Positions 11,840 through 50,300 of a DNA stretch of 64,000 nucleotides are shown here, in pieces. Under the pieces are notes generated by a model that made no database searches, had not been told where the DNA came from, and saw only the letters and a list, made by a program, of their open reading frames with translations. The translations under genes were made by a program, and so were the position numbers. This DNA comes from Leptidea sinapis (lineage: Eukaryota; Arthropoda; Insecta; Lepidoptera; Pieridae): NCBI RefSeq assembly GCF_905404315.1, contig NC_066294.1, positions 9,449,501 to 9,513,500 on the forward strand. Direction: 5' to 3'. Positions within the stretch are counted from its first letter, which is position 1, and every line of letters begins with the position of its first letter.

Positions 11840-12150
11840 AGCTGCCAAGTATGCCAATACAGGCTGTGGCAGTTAGAGGAGTGATCTCGAATCGAGGGGA
11901 TACGACAAAGGGAGACTTTTTAGTGGAGAACGCACAAACTTGTTTCTTCTTGGGGTTGAATTGGACTAAATTTTGTCGACCCCATTCCGAGACTTTGCAA
12001 AGCATAGTCTCGATTTCAGACACAAGTTGGTTCCGGTTCTCGTCGACGCTATCCCGGGACATGTTGACACGGCCGGTGTAGGAAGCATACCGTGTGCTGT
12101 CGTCTACATAGCAATGAATATTGCTGATATGCAGCATATCAAAGTGATTT
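11840..12150 (-). mobile_element. RT fragment of a LINE related to LINE-B
   Basis: Encodes HCYVDDST, the variant catalytic YxDD box, then SEWGRQNLVQFNPKKKQVCA and PLTATACIGILG. The last block is homologous to the PLFDNTSLKASPSIGILG end of the neighbouring element at 11722, so these are two separate insertions, not one element with a gap. Confidence 0.75.
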
Positions 12151-12314
12151 TGATTTGATTTGATCTAACATAATATTTTTCAGGTGAATAAACAAACACC
12201 TTTTGCCTTTCTGGCTGTTTGTTTTATGAATAACTTGTCATTTTCTGGTGGAGTCTATCGTTTATCACCACTGGTATTAGACAATCAACTCGACAAAAAT
12301 GTTAATTGACGTAC

Positions 12315-12484
12315 AAGTGGGAGGCTCCTTTGCACGGGATGCCGGATAGATTATGGCTACCACAACGGTGCCATTACTACTTCACGGCAGAAATAGGCGC
12401 CCTTCAGACAGAAACATAATCGTGTTTCTGTCTGAAGGGCGCCGTAGCAAGTGAAATTACTGGGCAAATAAGACTTAATACCTT
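12315..12484 (+). repeat. Rep-A copy with a fold-back rearrangement
   Basis: Starts as a normal copy (GGATGCCGGATAGATTATGG), then the middle block is present in reverse orientation, giving a perfect 21-bp inverted repeat (12396-12416 with 12423-12443, 6-nt loop). The CTGGGCAAATAAGACTTAA block follows normally. Confidence 0.8.
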
Positions 12485-12529
12485 ATATTCATCTGTTGTT
12501 GTCTCTTTAACCATTGCATTAAAAATAGT

Positions 12530-13600
12530 TATTTGCCTGAGGCCATGATCAACACAATTGTAGTTCCGACCGTGAAGAACAAAACGGCTGATCTAAGCTC
12601 TGCCTCTAATTATCGACCTATCTCATTGGGTACGATACTAGGCAAAATTCTAGAGTCTTCTTTATCCTGAGCTGCTTAAAACATCAAAATTGATGACGCG
12701 CAGTTTAGTTTCCGTCCCAGACTCTCGATAGATGCCGCTATATTTACCTTAAAAGGAACTGTGACTTACTACACGACCATAAATACTACTGTCTATGCGT
12801 TCTTCTTAGACCTCAGCCGCGCATTTGACTTGGTCAACTACAATGTCCTTTGGGCCAACAGCTGCCATAGAGGGAACGCTTGCGTAAATAACCTAAGCTA
12901 TGCGGATGACATGGTGCTCCTCAACGCCTTGATCGATGGGCTGCTTTCGGTCTGTGAGCATTATGAGAATGCGCACGGACTGAAATACAATGTTTCTAAA
13001 ACTGAAATGATGGTGTTTAAGGCAAGACAGCCTCCGGAGAGAGTACGCAGTAAGTTTTTGTACGGCACGTTGGTTGGTGTAGTTAAGCAGTTCAGGTACC
13101 TAGGACATTTGTTGACGGAACGGTTGTATGACGATGAGGACATTGAGGATGGGACAAGGCATACTGTTTAGGCATGTACACCTGCCAGCTGTGGAAAACC
13201 TTTTCGCAGAAAGCTGTCAGCAGAATAAGAGTCCAGTACAATGACGCGCTCCGGGCTCTGGGCTCCCGCGGTGCTGCAGCGCGTCGGGCATGTTCGCAGA
13301 CGCTGGGGTCCCAGACTTTTTCGCGATAATCTGGTCTCGTGTTGCCTCTTTCTGGCGGAGACTGCGACGTTTTGACAACAAAATACTCGTGGCTGTCTCT
13401 GACGACATCAGGAATCCAGTGTTTAAGCGCTGGATCCCTGTTCACATGGACAAGAACAAAAATCACTGCACAACATTGTGCAATATATAGTTTTAGTTAC
13501 TCTAATTTTACTTTTAACTTGGCACCCCTTTACAGTGTCTAAGTTTTTTTGTAGCTATGCGTTTTATTATGCCTGAAATAAATGCCTTTTATTAATTTAT
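12530..13600 (+). mobile_element. Decayed non-LTR retrotransposon: RT and C terminus
   Basis: Scattered frames give NYRPISLGTILGKILE, FFLDLSRAFDLVNYN (first catalytic Asp block), then after a deletion NNLSYADDMVLL (catalytic box), HGLKYNVSKTEMMVFK and FRYLGHLLT, and a C-terminal region ending at about 13490. AATAAA at 13575 and an ATT-rich end follow. Stops and deletions make it non-functional. It is a different family from the 6.2 kb Jockey element. Confidence 0.8.
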
Positions 13601-13609
13601 TTTATTATG

Positions 13610-13708
13610 CCTCAAGGTGACGAGCTTAATTGTAGTGCTGCTCAGAAGTTTTGGGTTTTTCAAGAATCCTGAGCAGCATTATATTGTAATAGGCAGGGCG
13701 TATCAATA
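13610..13708 (+). repeat. Rep-A 3' half
   Basis: CAAGGTGACGAGC to GGCAGGGCGTATCAAT. The hairpin stem here reads GCTGCTCAG with CTGAGCAGC, a paired change relative to GCCGCTCAG/CTGAGCGGC in other copies. Confidence 0.8.
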
Positions 13709-14214
13709 TTTTTCCCTTGTTTTTAATTGTAAATAAGGGTATATAAATTAAAAAAAAATCTAGAGTAGTTGTTGCTCTACTTTCTGTACTGAAATTTGCA
13801 TCGACGGCGTCGTCCACTATAATATGGACGGGAAGCAATAATAATAGCTCGGTTGACTTGTAGATATTTGTGGCTGGTCTTTATTTGTGGTTGGTGATAA
13901 AATATTTTATCAGTCGTCCGACCTCGGTTTGGTGTACTTTATATTTTATTTCAATAATCAATATTATCCTGGCCATGAAGATTGTCGATTATCAAAAAAC
14001 CAACCTCTTCTAAGCCTTTTCAGTGATATCATGTTATCTATCTTGGTAAATTCGTTTGTGACACTTGTGACGAGAGATGTTAAGTAGGTACAGTCAGTCA
14101 CCTTCCATTGCTTTCAAAGACATGGCAATATCCATCATCACCATAAACTTGCCAAAATAGATAGCGTCATCCAAACGTTAAATATACATAAGTTACTAAA
14201 TTAAAAGCACTTGT
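13709..14214. other. No gene recognised
   Basis: AT-rich, with short frames lacking splice context. Confidence 0.3.
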
Positions 14215-14450
14215 ATACATAGAGGTTTAACCACTAGAGGTCTCGGGTTTGAATCCCGGTATGTGCAATTTATATGATTAATATGAATGTTTGTTTCCGA
14301 GTTATGAATGTTTATATGCATTTATGTATGTTTACGTAAGTATATTGTATTAAATATATCGTTGTTTTCCACCCATAGTACAGGTTATACCTAGGTAAGG
14401 GCAAGATAATTTGTGTAAGAGTGTGTTAGTATTATTCTCTTTATTATAAT
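14215..14450 (+). repeat. SINE-G copy (tRNA-derived), 5' end degraded
   Basis: AACCACTAGAGGTCTCGGGT and GGTTTGAATCC form the 3' half of a tRNA-like head with a B box. The body contains TGTTTCCGAGTTATGA, CCCATAGTACAGG and GATAATTTGTGTAAGAGTGT. The body matches the inverted copies at 19318 and 57206. Confidence 0.7.
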
Positions 14451-15842
14451 TTCATCTTATTTTCTACATTTATATATATAACATATTTATAAAACAAACA
14501 ATATTACAAATATAAATATAAAAAATAGAGTCCCGCCGGCGTTAGTTCATGACAATTCCGTCGGTGGCTAGGACGACAGACAGTTAGTATTATTATATCG
14601 CAAGAAACAAATCACCAAAATATGCAACTCATCACTATTTTTTTTAAATAAAATTCGTACGCCGTACCGAGAACTATGGAAAATATTATCTTTTCATGTG
14701 TGGCTTTACTCGTTAAACAAACTCAATTATAATATTTTTAGTTAGAATATCTAACGTCTATAAATCCTTATCTGACAGAATATTAATCTATAGAGCGCTA
14801 TGTAATCTACGGTACTCCGACGATGTAAGATGACTTTTAGATATTCTGTCAAATTTTTTGTAGAAATTGTTAAAATTTACAAAAGAAAATTCTAAAAAAA
14901 TGTTGCAACCAGCAATAACTTCCAACCATTGTCCAGGTATTTAATTTAAGATTTAATTTTACACATATAACTAATAGCAAGTAAGAAAATTCGTTACAAA
15001 GATGATCGAACAATAAAACATTTAACGGGAGATTTACAAATTAGACATACTATTTACCGTTATGCGCTGTAATAATGGCCGTTTTCTTTATGATTTGATT
15101 CGAATTTCGCGGCTTTTGACGATAACACGAGTACATTATCGGCAGAAGGTTATGACCATGGACTATTTGTGAACGTTCCGGTGTCCAAAGGAATCTTGCT
15201 ATCTGTATTTTTTTTAGATGCTCTTGAGGCTTGTAACGATTATTGCCAAATCTCAAGGTTTTTATGATTATTGAAGTGAAAACTTCTTTAATCGCGTTTA
15301 GCATTTTTCTTGGATGGGTATAAAATGTTAAACTCGCGTCAGGACGATCCTGATCGAAAATTCGTAAGACAGTCGTTGAAATTATGGATGAAAGTTGATT
15401 TTTCTGATCTCTCAGAAAAATCAATTATTTCGAAGTCTCAAAATTTTTTATGTAATATAAATTGTCATTATTGTGTACGATACCGCAAAAAATAAATATT
15501 GTATTTAACTACATAAATGGTAGTACTTTTGTACTGATAAAAGCAATTCGTGCGAAATTATTCCCTAACCTTTCCAAAATATTCTAAAATGCACAACGTT
15601 AAGGCCCTTCACTGAGGTAATAACCTTGAGCAGTCGTTCCCTTTTTACCGCACCTCACCTCTACAATACTTCGCAAAACGTTACTAGAGCGTCATCTGGC
15701 GATGAATTTACAAATCAAGTAACAAGACACGACACTTGGTAAAAAATAGTTTTATGGCCCTTAATGTGTCGTTAGCCCTATTGGGATTAGGATAAGGCCG
15801 ATGATACTGTCAGTATAGGATAAGTTGTATTATGGAATATTG
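14451..15842. other. No gene recognised
   Basis: The longest open frame (15050-15424, -) has an ordinary shuffled composition and no splice signals fitting it to either gene. No repeat family recognised. Confidence 0.3.
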
Positions 15843-16115
15843 GCAGACAGCTGTTTGACCAGATTCGTGACACGCCACAAATTAGAATACCATTCCCGCC
15901 ATCTGGATGTGTGGCGTTTCTCCACAGTGGGAGTTTCAAGGAGCTTTCTTCCACGTACAACCAAGCTGTGGAATGAACTTCCTTGTGCGGTGTTTCCAGG
16001 ACGATACGACATGGGTATCTTAAAAAAGCGCGTGCACCTTTCTGAAGCGCTGGCAAAGCTCCTGTGACTCCGCTGTGTTGCAAGAGAATGTGGGCTGTGT
16101 GGTGGTCATAAGTGA
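15843..16115 (+). mobile_element. LINE-B 3' fragment
   Basis: RSFLPRTTKLWNELPCAVFP and GRYDMGILKKRVH are readable in one frame. The conserved TTCCATAAAA end is lost. Confidence 0.8.
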
Positions 16116-16164
16116 TGTTAAGACATCGGGTGACCAGTACCTTAATGTAGGTAACCACCTCTTA

Positions 16165-16350
16165 CACAAATTGAACCCGTGACCTCTTGCGTCCTGAGCA
16201 CTCATCCATTCAGCCAACCGTTCGAGTGACGTCACATTCATAAATATTGATATGTCTTGTTCAATTCTTAGGTTGTGGCTTCATCTAAAGGATCTTTTTT
16301 ACAGTTGATAACCAGCTCAACCTCAATAATTGCATATTAGGCTTTCTCCT
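16165..16350 (-). repeat. Rep-F copy (inverted): tRNA-like half plus body
   Basis: GAACCCGTGACCTCTTGCGT and GAGCACTCATCCATTCAGCC are the complement of a tRNA-like D, anticodon and T region. TCAATTCTTAGGTTGTGGCT follows, the complement of the Rep-F body. Confidence 0.65.
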
Positions 16351-16400
16351 CTTCCATAACAAAAGAAATGGATATCTGGTTTCCAGTTTTTAGTAAATAT

Positions 16401-16501
16401 TTTTTTTATGATAATAAGGTACGAGACGAGCAGGACGTTCAGCTGATGGTAATTGATACGCTATGCCCATTACAACGCAGTGCCGCTCAGGATTCTCATA
16501 A
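16401..16501 (-). repeat. Rep-A 3' end fragment
   Basis: Complement of the A-tailed end: TTTATGATAATAAGGTACGA, GACGAGCAGGACGTTCAGCT and CAGTGCCGCTCAGGATTC. Confidence 0.75.
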
Positions 16502-18040
16502 AAGAAAATATATAGGTAGATATTAAATTAATCTTGCCGTACTGCTGCAGCAGCGTTATCAAAGAGGATGTAAATACTACGTAATGAGAAGCGGGACAGC
16601 CTAAGTATAAATTGAAATTAAGTTGAGTATGAAACGCGCAGTGATTTGACATATGTTTGAAATAGTATTATTTACAGTATGGCGATTGCCGACGAAGTAT
16701 AATACAGCTAAGTTTGAAAGCGGAACGTTGCTTAGCGGCCGTTTTCAATAACATATCTATCCTTAGTTTAACTTACTAGAGGCAGACAAATCTACCCTTT
16801 TACGCTTACTTACATTACAACAACCTATCGACAGATAGCATTGGACTATAAATAATAATATAACTAAATAGGACATAACTATAAATCTTGTTATTAACGG
16901 GCGTTCCCAATATACCATTACAGTTAGAGATAAATAACTACCTTCTACTGTCAGTAATTAGCTGTCAATAATTTGAAGCTGACCCAATATACCCGATAAG
17001 TTATTCTTATCGCCATTGGGACGTGTGAATTTTGAATTTCCATACTAATTCTATCGCTGGTAAGCCATACGTCTTCTCATTGACAGACAGCGTGTACGGA
17101 TAAGGTGAGTTACCGTCGATAAGTTTATTGGGACAGAAAAGTCAACGATAACCAAAGTGCCATAAATTTTGAAGATACTAGCGAATAGACACGATAATGA
17201 CTGGCCAAACTTTGAAATTCTAAGGATCTAATGCCAAAGGTGGCTGACCGCTTACGACTTGTCGGTCACAATCGGTTATAGTCACAATAGATTAAATTTT
17301 TTTTTCTAACTCTCGCATACTTTATTTGTGTTCACATAATATATTATAGTAAGTCTATGCTCAATCAATTCTCCTTACCTTCCGAAATCGGCAGTGCTCA
17401 AGGGCACTAGATTTTTTCAGATACAGCAAAATCGAAAGTGCCGTAAGGCACACTACACCCTGACAAACTTCTGACCCTTATCTTGTTTATAAGATGATTT
17501 ATTTTGTATGGTCTTATAGCTTGTTTCAATAGCTTTCTGATACATTCACTCAAATCATCCTTATTATAAGCAATCTATTACTACAAAATAATACGCATTG
17601 ACAGAACACGCGCCAATATCACGCCGATCTGAGGCATACCGCGCGATCAGTATTTCCCGGAACGGAAAGGTTTATAAAGTCTACAGATATTATTATATTG
17701 ATTTACAAAAATTCTTTATATTCACTTATTAATATTTTTATGCCTTACAAGTTTGTATTGTTGCTTAGCAACGCTTCGACGTAATGACTAGAGTTGTCAA
17801 ACTTCAAGACATTGTTAATTTCAACAGCTCCGTCAGCAATACTTGTACCTCATCGGAAAAGTGTTTACTTTAGACGCCGTAGACCCGGGTTCGATACACC
17901 TACCAGTGTATGGAATTTTTTGGGTTTTGTAAAGTTAATAGAAATTTCTAGTAAGTTCAAGATCAAATCGAACAGAGTAAAGAGGATGTGTAAGCAGGAT
18001 AGCAATAGTTAAAAGAATTTTCTAGTACAATTTAAATATA
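16502..18040. other. Unassigned; upstream region of the + strand gene
   Basis: No exon or known repeat is clear. 17885-17915 has a B-box-like GGGTTCGATACACC. If the gene starts at 18044, its promoter would lie here, but I see no convincing TATA-Inr-DPE set. Confidence 0.3.
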
Positions 18041-18043
18041 AAA

Positions 18044-45246
<27,203 letters not shown>

Positions 45247-45351
45247 ACATTTGATAAACTTTGATTAAGTTGTAAATTCATAATTACGTAGCAATCAATC
45301 ATAGCTGTTTAAAAGAACCTTCCCGGTGCGTCTATCGTCAACCCAAACATC

Positions 45352-45407
45352 CTCTCATTAATTTCTCTTGCTTGTCGATCACGACAAGCAAGAGAAATTA
45401 ATGAGAG
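45352..45407. repeat. Perfect 26-bp inverted repeat, 4-nt loop
   Basis: Arms 45352-45377 and 45382-45407 are exact complements (inner part TTGCTTGTCG / CGACAAGCAA), loop ATCA. If the + gene ends at the AATAAA at 45623, this hairpin is in its 3' UTR. Confidence 0.9.
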
Positions 45408-45409
45408 AA

Positions 45410-45605
45410 TAAAATTTGATTATTTAGACGTCTACATAGAGGCTCTTACTGCTAGAAAACCGATTAAAACAGGCCTGTTTAACAAGGTGTTTACACTTTG
45501 TGTTAGTGTGCGTGCATTGCTCAAAGTAGAATTTTAACTGTCAACCACAATATTTTTCGACGTTTTCACAGCTGTCACAGTCTAGTATCAATACCTATAA
45601 ATAAC
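45410..45605 (+). repeat. MITE-H copy, eroded
   Basis: TTTAGACGTCTACATAGAGG, CTGCTAGAAAACCGATTAAA, GTGTGCGTGCATTGCTCAAA and CACAGCTGTCACAGTCTA align with 59811-60025. Confidence 0.65.
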
Positions 45606-45622
45606 CTTAGGTGAATAGCATA

Positions 45623-45628
45623 AATAAA
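45623..45628 (+). terminator. Possible poly(A) signal of the + gene
   Basis: First AATAAA after the stop at 45246, about 380 bp downstream. Position only; it lies just past the MITE-H copy. Confidence 0.3.
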
Positions 45629-45639
45629 ATATTGTGCAG

Positions 45640-46199
45640 AAATATCATAAGACTTCTTCCAGGTAATACGTGTTTTTGAGTAATCCTTTCAAATTTGTGG
45701 TTTCTATAGCATTGTTTTCTTTACTTTTACAATTTATGGGTACATTATGAATGGCCAAAGTTCAGGTAAAATTTGTACGAAAAAGCAGATATTTGGAGTG
45801 TATTGTTTGTTTCTAGTTGTTTTATTTCTAGAAATTTGTATTTTCTGCTACGATAGAAACCTAGATGCAATGCATAAGATACCAATCAGTCAATTTATTT
45901 TTGAGAACCATGCGTTAAAACGGCCACGTACACGGCCACAGGTACGAGCGTTTGTATGAAAAATAATGATGGGTCAGCCGCTCTTAAATGGCGATGACTT
46001 AGGTTGGGGTGTTCAGTCGGCAGTACCTATATACTCCGAGATTTTTGAAGGGCCATGCTGTAAGGTGATGAAATTTTTGTTTGGCTGACTTAAACAGCCT
46101 AGACATTTGTAATTATTATTAATACGTACTGGAAGTAACTGAAGCGAAAGAGTCCGCTAGCCCTGTTTTGAATCCCTAACTTTTGTTAATTCTATAGAC
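45640..46199. other. Intergenic; repeat-like piece at about 45770-45880
   Basis: AAATTTGTATTTTCTGCTAC and TAGAAACCTAGATGCAA match 31310-31350. The frame 45747-45959 has a hydrophobic run (VYCLFLVVLFLEICIFCY), but the repeat relationship argues against a gene. Confidence 0.35.
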
Positions 46200-46378
46200 C
46201 GTATCGAGAAATCTATATATATAAAAGAGAATCTATGTTTGTATGTTCCTTAATAACTCCTAAACTATTCAACCGATCTCAATGAAATCTCTTGTAATAG
46301 ATTCGTTAAAGCGCAAGGAAGGTTTACATATATAATTTATATGGCAAAACTACGTTTGCCAGGTCAGCTAGTCTGTAA
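46200..46378 (+). mobile_element. HEL: short Helitron-like copy
   Basis: TCTATATATATAAAAGAGAA at the left end and TTTGCCAGGTCAGCTAGT at the right end, the two termini of the family with most of the interior missing. Confidence 0.65.
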
Positions 46379-46466
46379 TAACAGTCAATATTTTTTTTTC
46401 AGATTCAAGTATATTCCACGATTAATTGCAACGACTGTTCGACGTCAGGATTTGTATTGTGCATTT

Positions 46467-46478
46467 TTTATTAATAAA
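46467..46478. terminator. Palindromic poly(A) signal TTTATTAATAAA, usable on both strands
   Basis: Reads AATAAA on each strand. It lies 87 bp past the - gene stop, and 64 bp after a + strand acceptor-like site at 46402. Confidence 0.5.
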
Positions 46479-46501
46479 ATATATAAATACTTGACAAATT
46501 T

Positions 46502-46507
46502 TTTATT
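46502..46507 (-). terminator. Poly(A) signal of the - gene
   Basis: TTTATT here is AATAAA on the - strand, about 60 bp past the stop at 46565-46567. The nearest and most likely 3' end signal. Confidence 0.5.
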
Positions 46508-46564
46508 TCAACTAAACAACACATCGAGAGTATACACACATAACGGCAATACAATTTCACAAAT

Positions 46565-47314
46565 CTAAAGCCTATGTCCAGTCAGTTTTAGCATCTTGTA
46601 GTTGCAGTCTTCTCTAAAACTTTTTGGTATTAACAAATCCACCTTATGACAATCTTTAACAACTCTGTTGTCATCACGCATTATTGTAGAATCATTATCA
46701 TGTTTATGATGTGTCTGGAAACTTTTATCTGTTTCTGATCTCGCCGTACTAAATTTCTGTGAATCTATATTTGTGTTCGCTTTTTTGCGATGTAACTTGT
46801 CTCCCTTACCTAAACTGTCAATGTTTGGTACAAAAAAGGTTTTATGTGCCATACTTACCGAAGTATTTCTTTTGGGTATGCTTTTAGGTTGAACGTGATA
46901 TTGTTGCTTTAATTTAAAGTTAGATTCCTTACGCTCTGAGCTTACTTTGATATCGTCACTATAATTGTTGGGTTTCTGCATTACATTACTCTCTAAGTTT
47001 CTTTTTATTTTATATTGATGTTCAAAGGAATTTCCTAGTTCATCTTCTAGAATTTTAAATAGACTGTCAATGTTTTCTGAAGGAGTTGTATTTACATTGC
47101 TATAGCTAGCAGGGTAGTCTTCTATTTGCTCCAACTTTCGTTCAAGTAAGTCAATTCTTTCACTATCCTTATGTTTCTGTGCTTTGTCTTCCTGTATTTG
47201 ATCTTCTAATGCCAATATTATCTTTTCAAGCTGTGAAATTTGCCCCTTTCTTTTTTCCAAAGCCGTAATTAGTGTTTGAATTTCACTATTTTTTTCATCA
47301 AGCTGGTTGTTTAG
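46565..47314 (-). CDS. Exon 15 (last), - gene
   Basis: Acceptor CAATTTTATTTCAG, 249 codons plus TAG. The first 60 residues finish the coiled coil (LERKLEQIED). The rest is the low-complexity basic tail with SIPKRNTSVSMAHKTFFVP. By far the largest exon. Confidence 0.9.
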   Translation of the reverse strand, partial: LNNQLDEKNSEIQTLITALEKRKGQISQLEKIILALEDQIQEDKAQKHKDSERIDLLERKLEQIEDYPASYSNVNTTPSENIDSLFKILEDELGNSFEHQYKIKRNLESNVMQKPNNYSDDIKVSSERKESNFKLKQQYHVQPKSIPKRNTSVSMAHKTFFVPNIDSLGKGDKLHRKKANTNIDSQKFSTARSETDKSFQTHHKHDNDSTIMRDDNRVVKDCHKVDLLIPKSFREDCNYKMLKLTGHRL

Positions 47315-50300
47315 CTGAAATAAAATTGTTAAAAGTTAAGTATCTCATAGTATTTATAAATTAAAAGAAATAATGAAATAAAGATTGTGGTTACATACGT
47401 TTTCACTCATAGTATCTAATTTATTTTTTAATAATCTTATGATATTGGCTTGTTCCTCTTCTTTCTTTGTTAAAATCTGTATTAAATTGTCTCGCCGTTG
47501 AACATCATTCTCATAACTGCTTAATTCTTTCTGTTTATTTTGTAATTCAGTGTCCTTTTCCTTAATTGACATAACAAGTTCTTCATTTTGTTGAGTTATA
47601 TCGTAAATCTTCGAGCTTTGCTCATTGGCCTAAAAAATTAAACGCATTATGAACAGAAATTAAATTTTGAATCATTCTATAAGTCTTATAAATTACCTTT
47701 ATTTTAAGATCTTGGATGTTTTCGTTTTCGTCTAATCGTTCTTGTAACTTTAAAATGTGATCTTTGAGAGATGACAATTGTTCTTCATAGTTAACCATTT
47801 TGGAATCACTGAAAAAATTGCATTTTTGTGTTATTCCTGTTGAAAATATATACAACAAGATTGATTGATTGATTGATTATTACAAGAAGGTCTGTCTGCG
47901 ACTATTGAGCCGAATACACGAGAAGATAATTGTGGTCATCGTTTTATTTTTAAGTAGGTAGGATAAGCTCGTAGCTTAGAGACTGAGAGACGAATATTAA
48001 AGGACCTAGAGACCTTGGTTAACTGGAAAGGAAATCCAAATTGGTCTCAAACTCAAGCAACCGCCTGCAGCTGGAGCACAAATCAGCCCCCAATATGAGT
48101 CATTAGCTAACATGGAAAGCCTTTAGTTAATAGCTCATATGGATAGTGCACAAGGAGCTATTACCGTAGAATCTGGACAGATAATACCCATCACCAGCTG
48201 TACTCCATTTAAACTCGCACAACGAAGAGCGAATTGAATAATTGAAGATTATGTACTTTGGCTCGACCTTATAGACCACCATGGGAAGCTATCTAAGGAA
48301 TTATTTATGTTAATGTCGAATATTACCACTGGATATCACGTCAAATTGAGAAATCCCACTAGCACAATGCTAATGACGCATTTCACAACCCTAATATGAT
48401 TGTGTGATAAGAAAGTTATTGCCTTTTAAGCCACATTCTGTAACTACGTAAAGGCTACAGAATTCCCGAACTAGAACGAGCTGGGAGTCTTGAAACTTTA
48501 AAAGTACTCTCACTACCTTTTCTCTCCTGACCTTCAGTATTGCATACTTCCATGGGCGTTCACTTCCCGAACCACTTGCCCGTATGCTCAATATATATAT
48601 ATAAAAGAAAGACAGGCGCACTCTTTCATATAAGTGATTATGTTTTTTCTTATAATAATTACAATATGTAAGGCATGAATCAATATAATATAATACCTCT
48701 CCTGTATTTGTTTTTCAAGAAGTGATTGCTTATTCTCTAATGCTGCTATATAATCGTCCTTGCTTTTTATTTCACTTCTTAATTTAACAACAAATATGTG
48801 TGATTCCTTAAACTTATTCTGAAAATTATTAATACATATATTGAAATTTAACTGTATCTTCAAGTTCAAATACAATAATTAATATAAAATATATAAGATT
48901 CATACTTCGATTTCTTTTACAGACTCAGATTGTTCCATAAAGCGCTCTTTGTATTGTTCTATTTCGGAATTTGCCGTTTCTAATTTACTTTTCAAAATGT
49001 TGTATTCTTTCTCAATTTCTTGATAATAACCTGAAATATTTAAAGTTTTAAAAACTGTAAGAGAAATCAAACAAAAAGGTATTTTAAGTTAAATATACTT
49101 AGTCGAGTTTCATTATCTTGCAAAATTTTCATTTTATCATTGTATTTTAATTCAGTTTCTACAAGCTGCGCACACTGGCTTTCAATTATTCCTTCTAATC
49201 TCTTCTTTTCGTCAACTATTTCGCTGTACTTATGTTCAATCTCAATTAATTCTGTAACTTTGTTTTTCAATTCACATTTGTAATTATTAACAGATTCATT
49301 ATACGTTTGAGATAACTCCTCTAGCCGTTTCTCAAGATCTTCTTTTCTGTTGTTAACATTGGAAGAGAAGTTTAAAAGAAGATTACATAGTATAAAATAT
49401 TTTTTTCAAAATAGTTTTATACTTACTCTGATTGGAGCTTTTCACGCGCATCGGCAATATCTTCTAAGTGTGATGTGTTTTCTTTAATAGATTCGGTTAA
49501 TTTGTTTAATTCAATATCGAAATCCATTTGAATTTTTTGATTCTGAATTAAATTAATAAAATATTAACATATTTAAACCACCTTTTATATATTTTATCGT
49601 CATTGACTATCAAATTAAAGCAATTGCTGAGTCTAATTGGAAAAAGCCTAGCCTTTAAGAAAGCAAATTTGGAAATTTCACCTATAATGTAGGGGTCGGT
49701 TGGTAAATGGTAAAGTTTTAATTACAGATTCTTGAACATACATTATTAATGAAACGTTTCGTGTTTAGGATATTCATATTTTCAAGGATGAAAATGAAAT
49801 ATTAACCTGCTCTTGTAACTGTTGTACGGTCCGCTCTAACTGTCTCATCTGTGATCTAGCTTGGTTTAGTGATGCTTCAAGATTAAGTGCTCTCTCTTCA
49901 CCAATTTTCACTTGCCCATCAGATCGGGTCAGCCTATTTCTTAATGCCGAACTCTTAGATTTTTCTTCTTTAAGCTCTTTCTCCAATTCCTGCATCAACA
50001 AAAGCTATTTATCTTTCATCAAATATACAGTATAACATACAAATTTAATAATGAAATACCTCAAGCCTTGCTTTGTTGTTCTGTGATTTGTAATGTTCAA
50101 TTGATTGAAGCTGTTTACGCAAATCGCTGTTTTTGCAATTTAATTCGCTGACTTCACATGTTAGTTCTTCGTGCCGCAATTGAAGAGATACTGTTTCATT
50201 TACACATTTCCTGTAAACAAAAGAATGAAATAATCACCCAAATGAAAACATTATACGTAATAGCTTTAAGGGTACACACACTATACACTTCTATTATAAA

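Noticed and set aside
45747..45959. 70-residue frame with a hydrophobic, membrane-like run
   Set aside because: Part of it is repeated at 31310-31350, and the intergenic location and codon use give no support for a gene.
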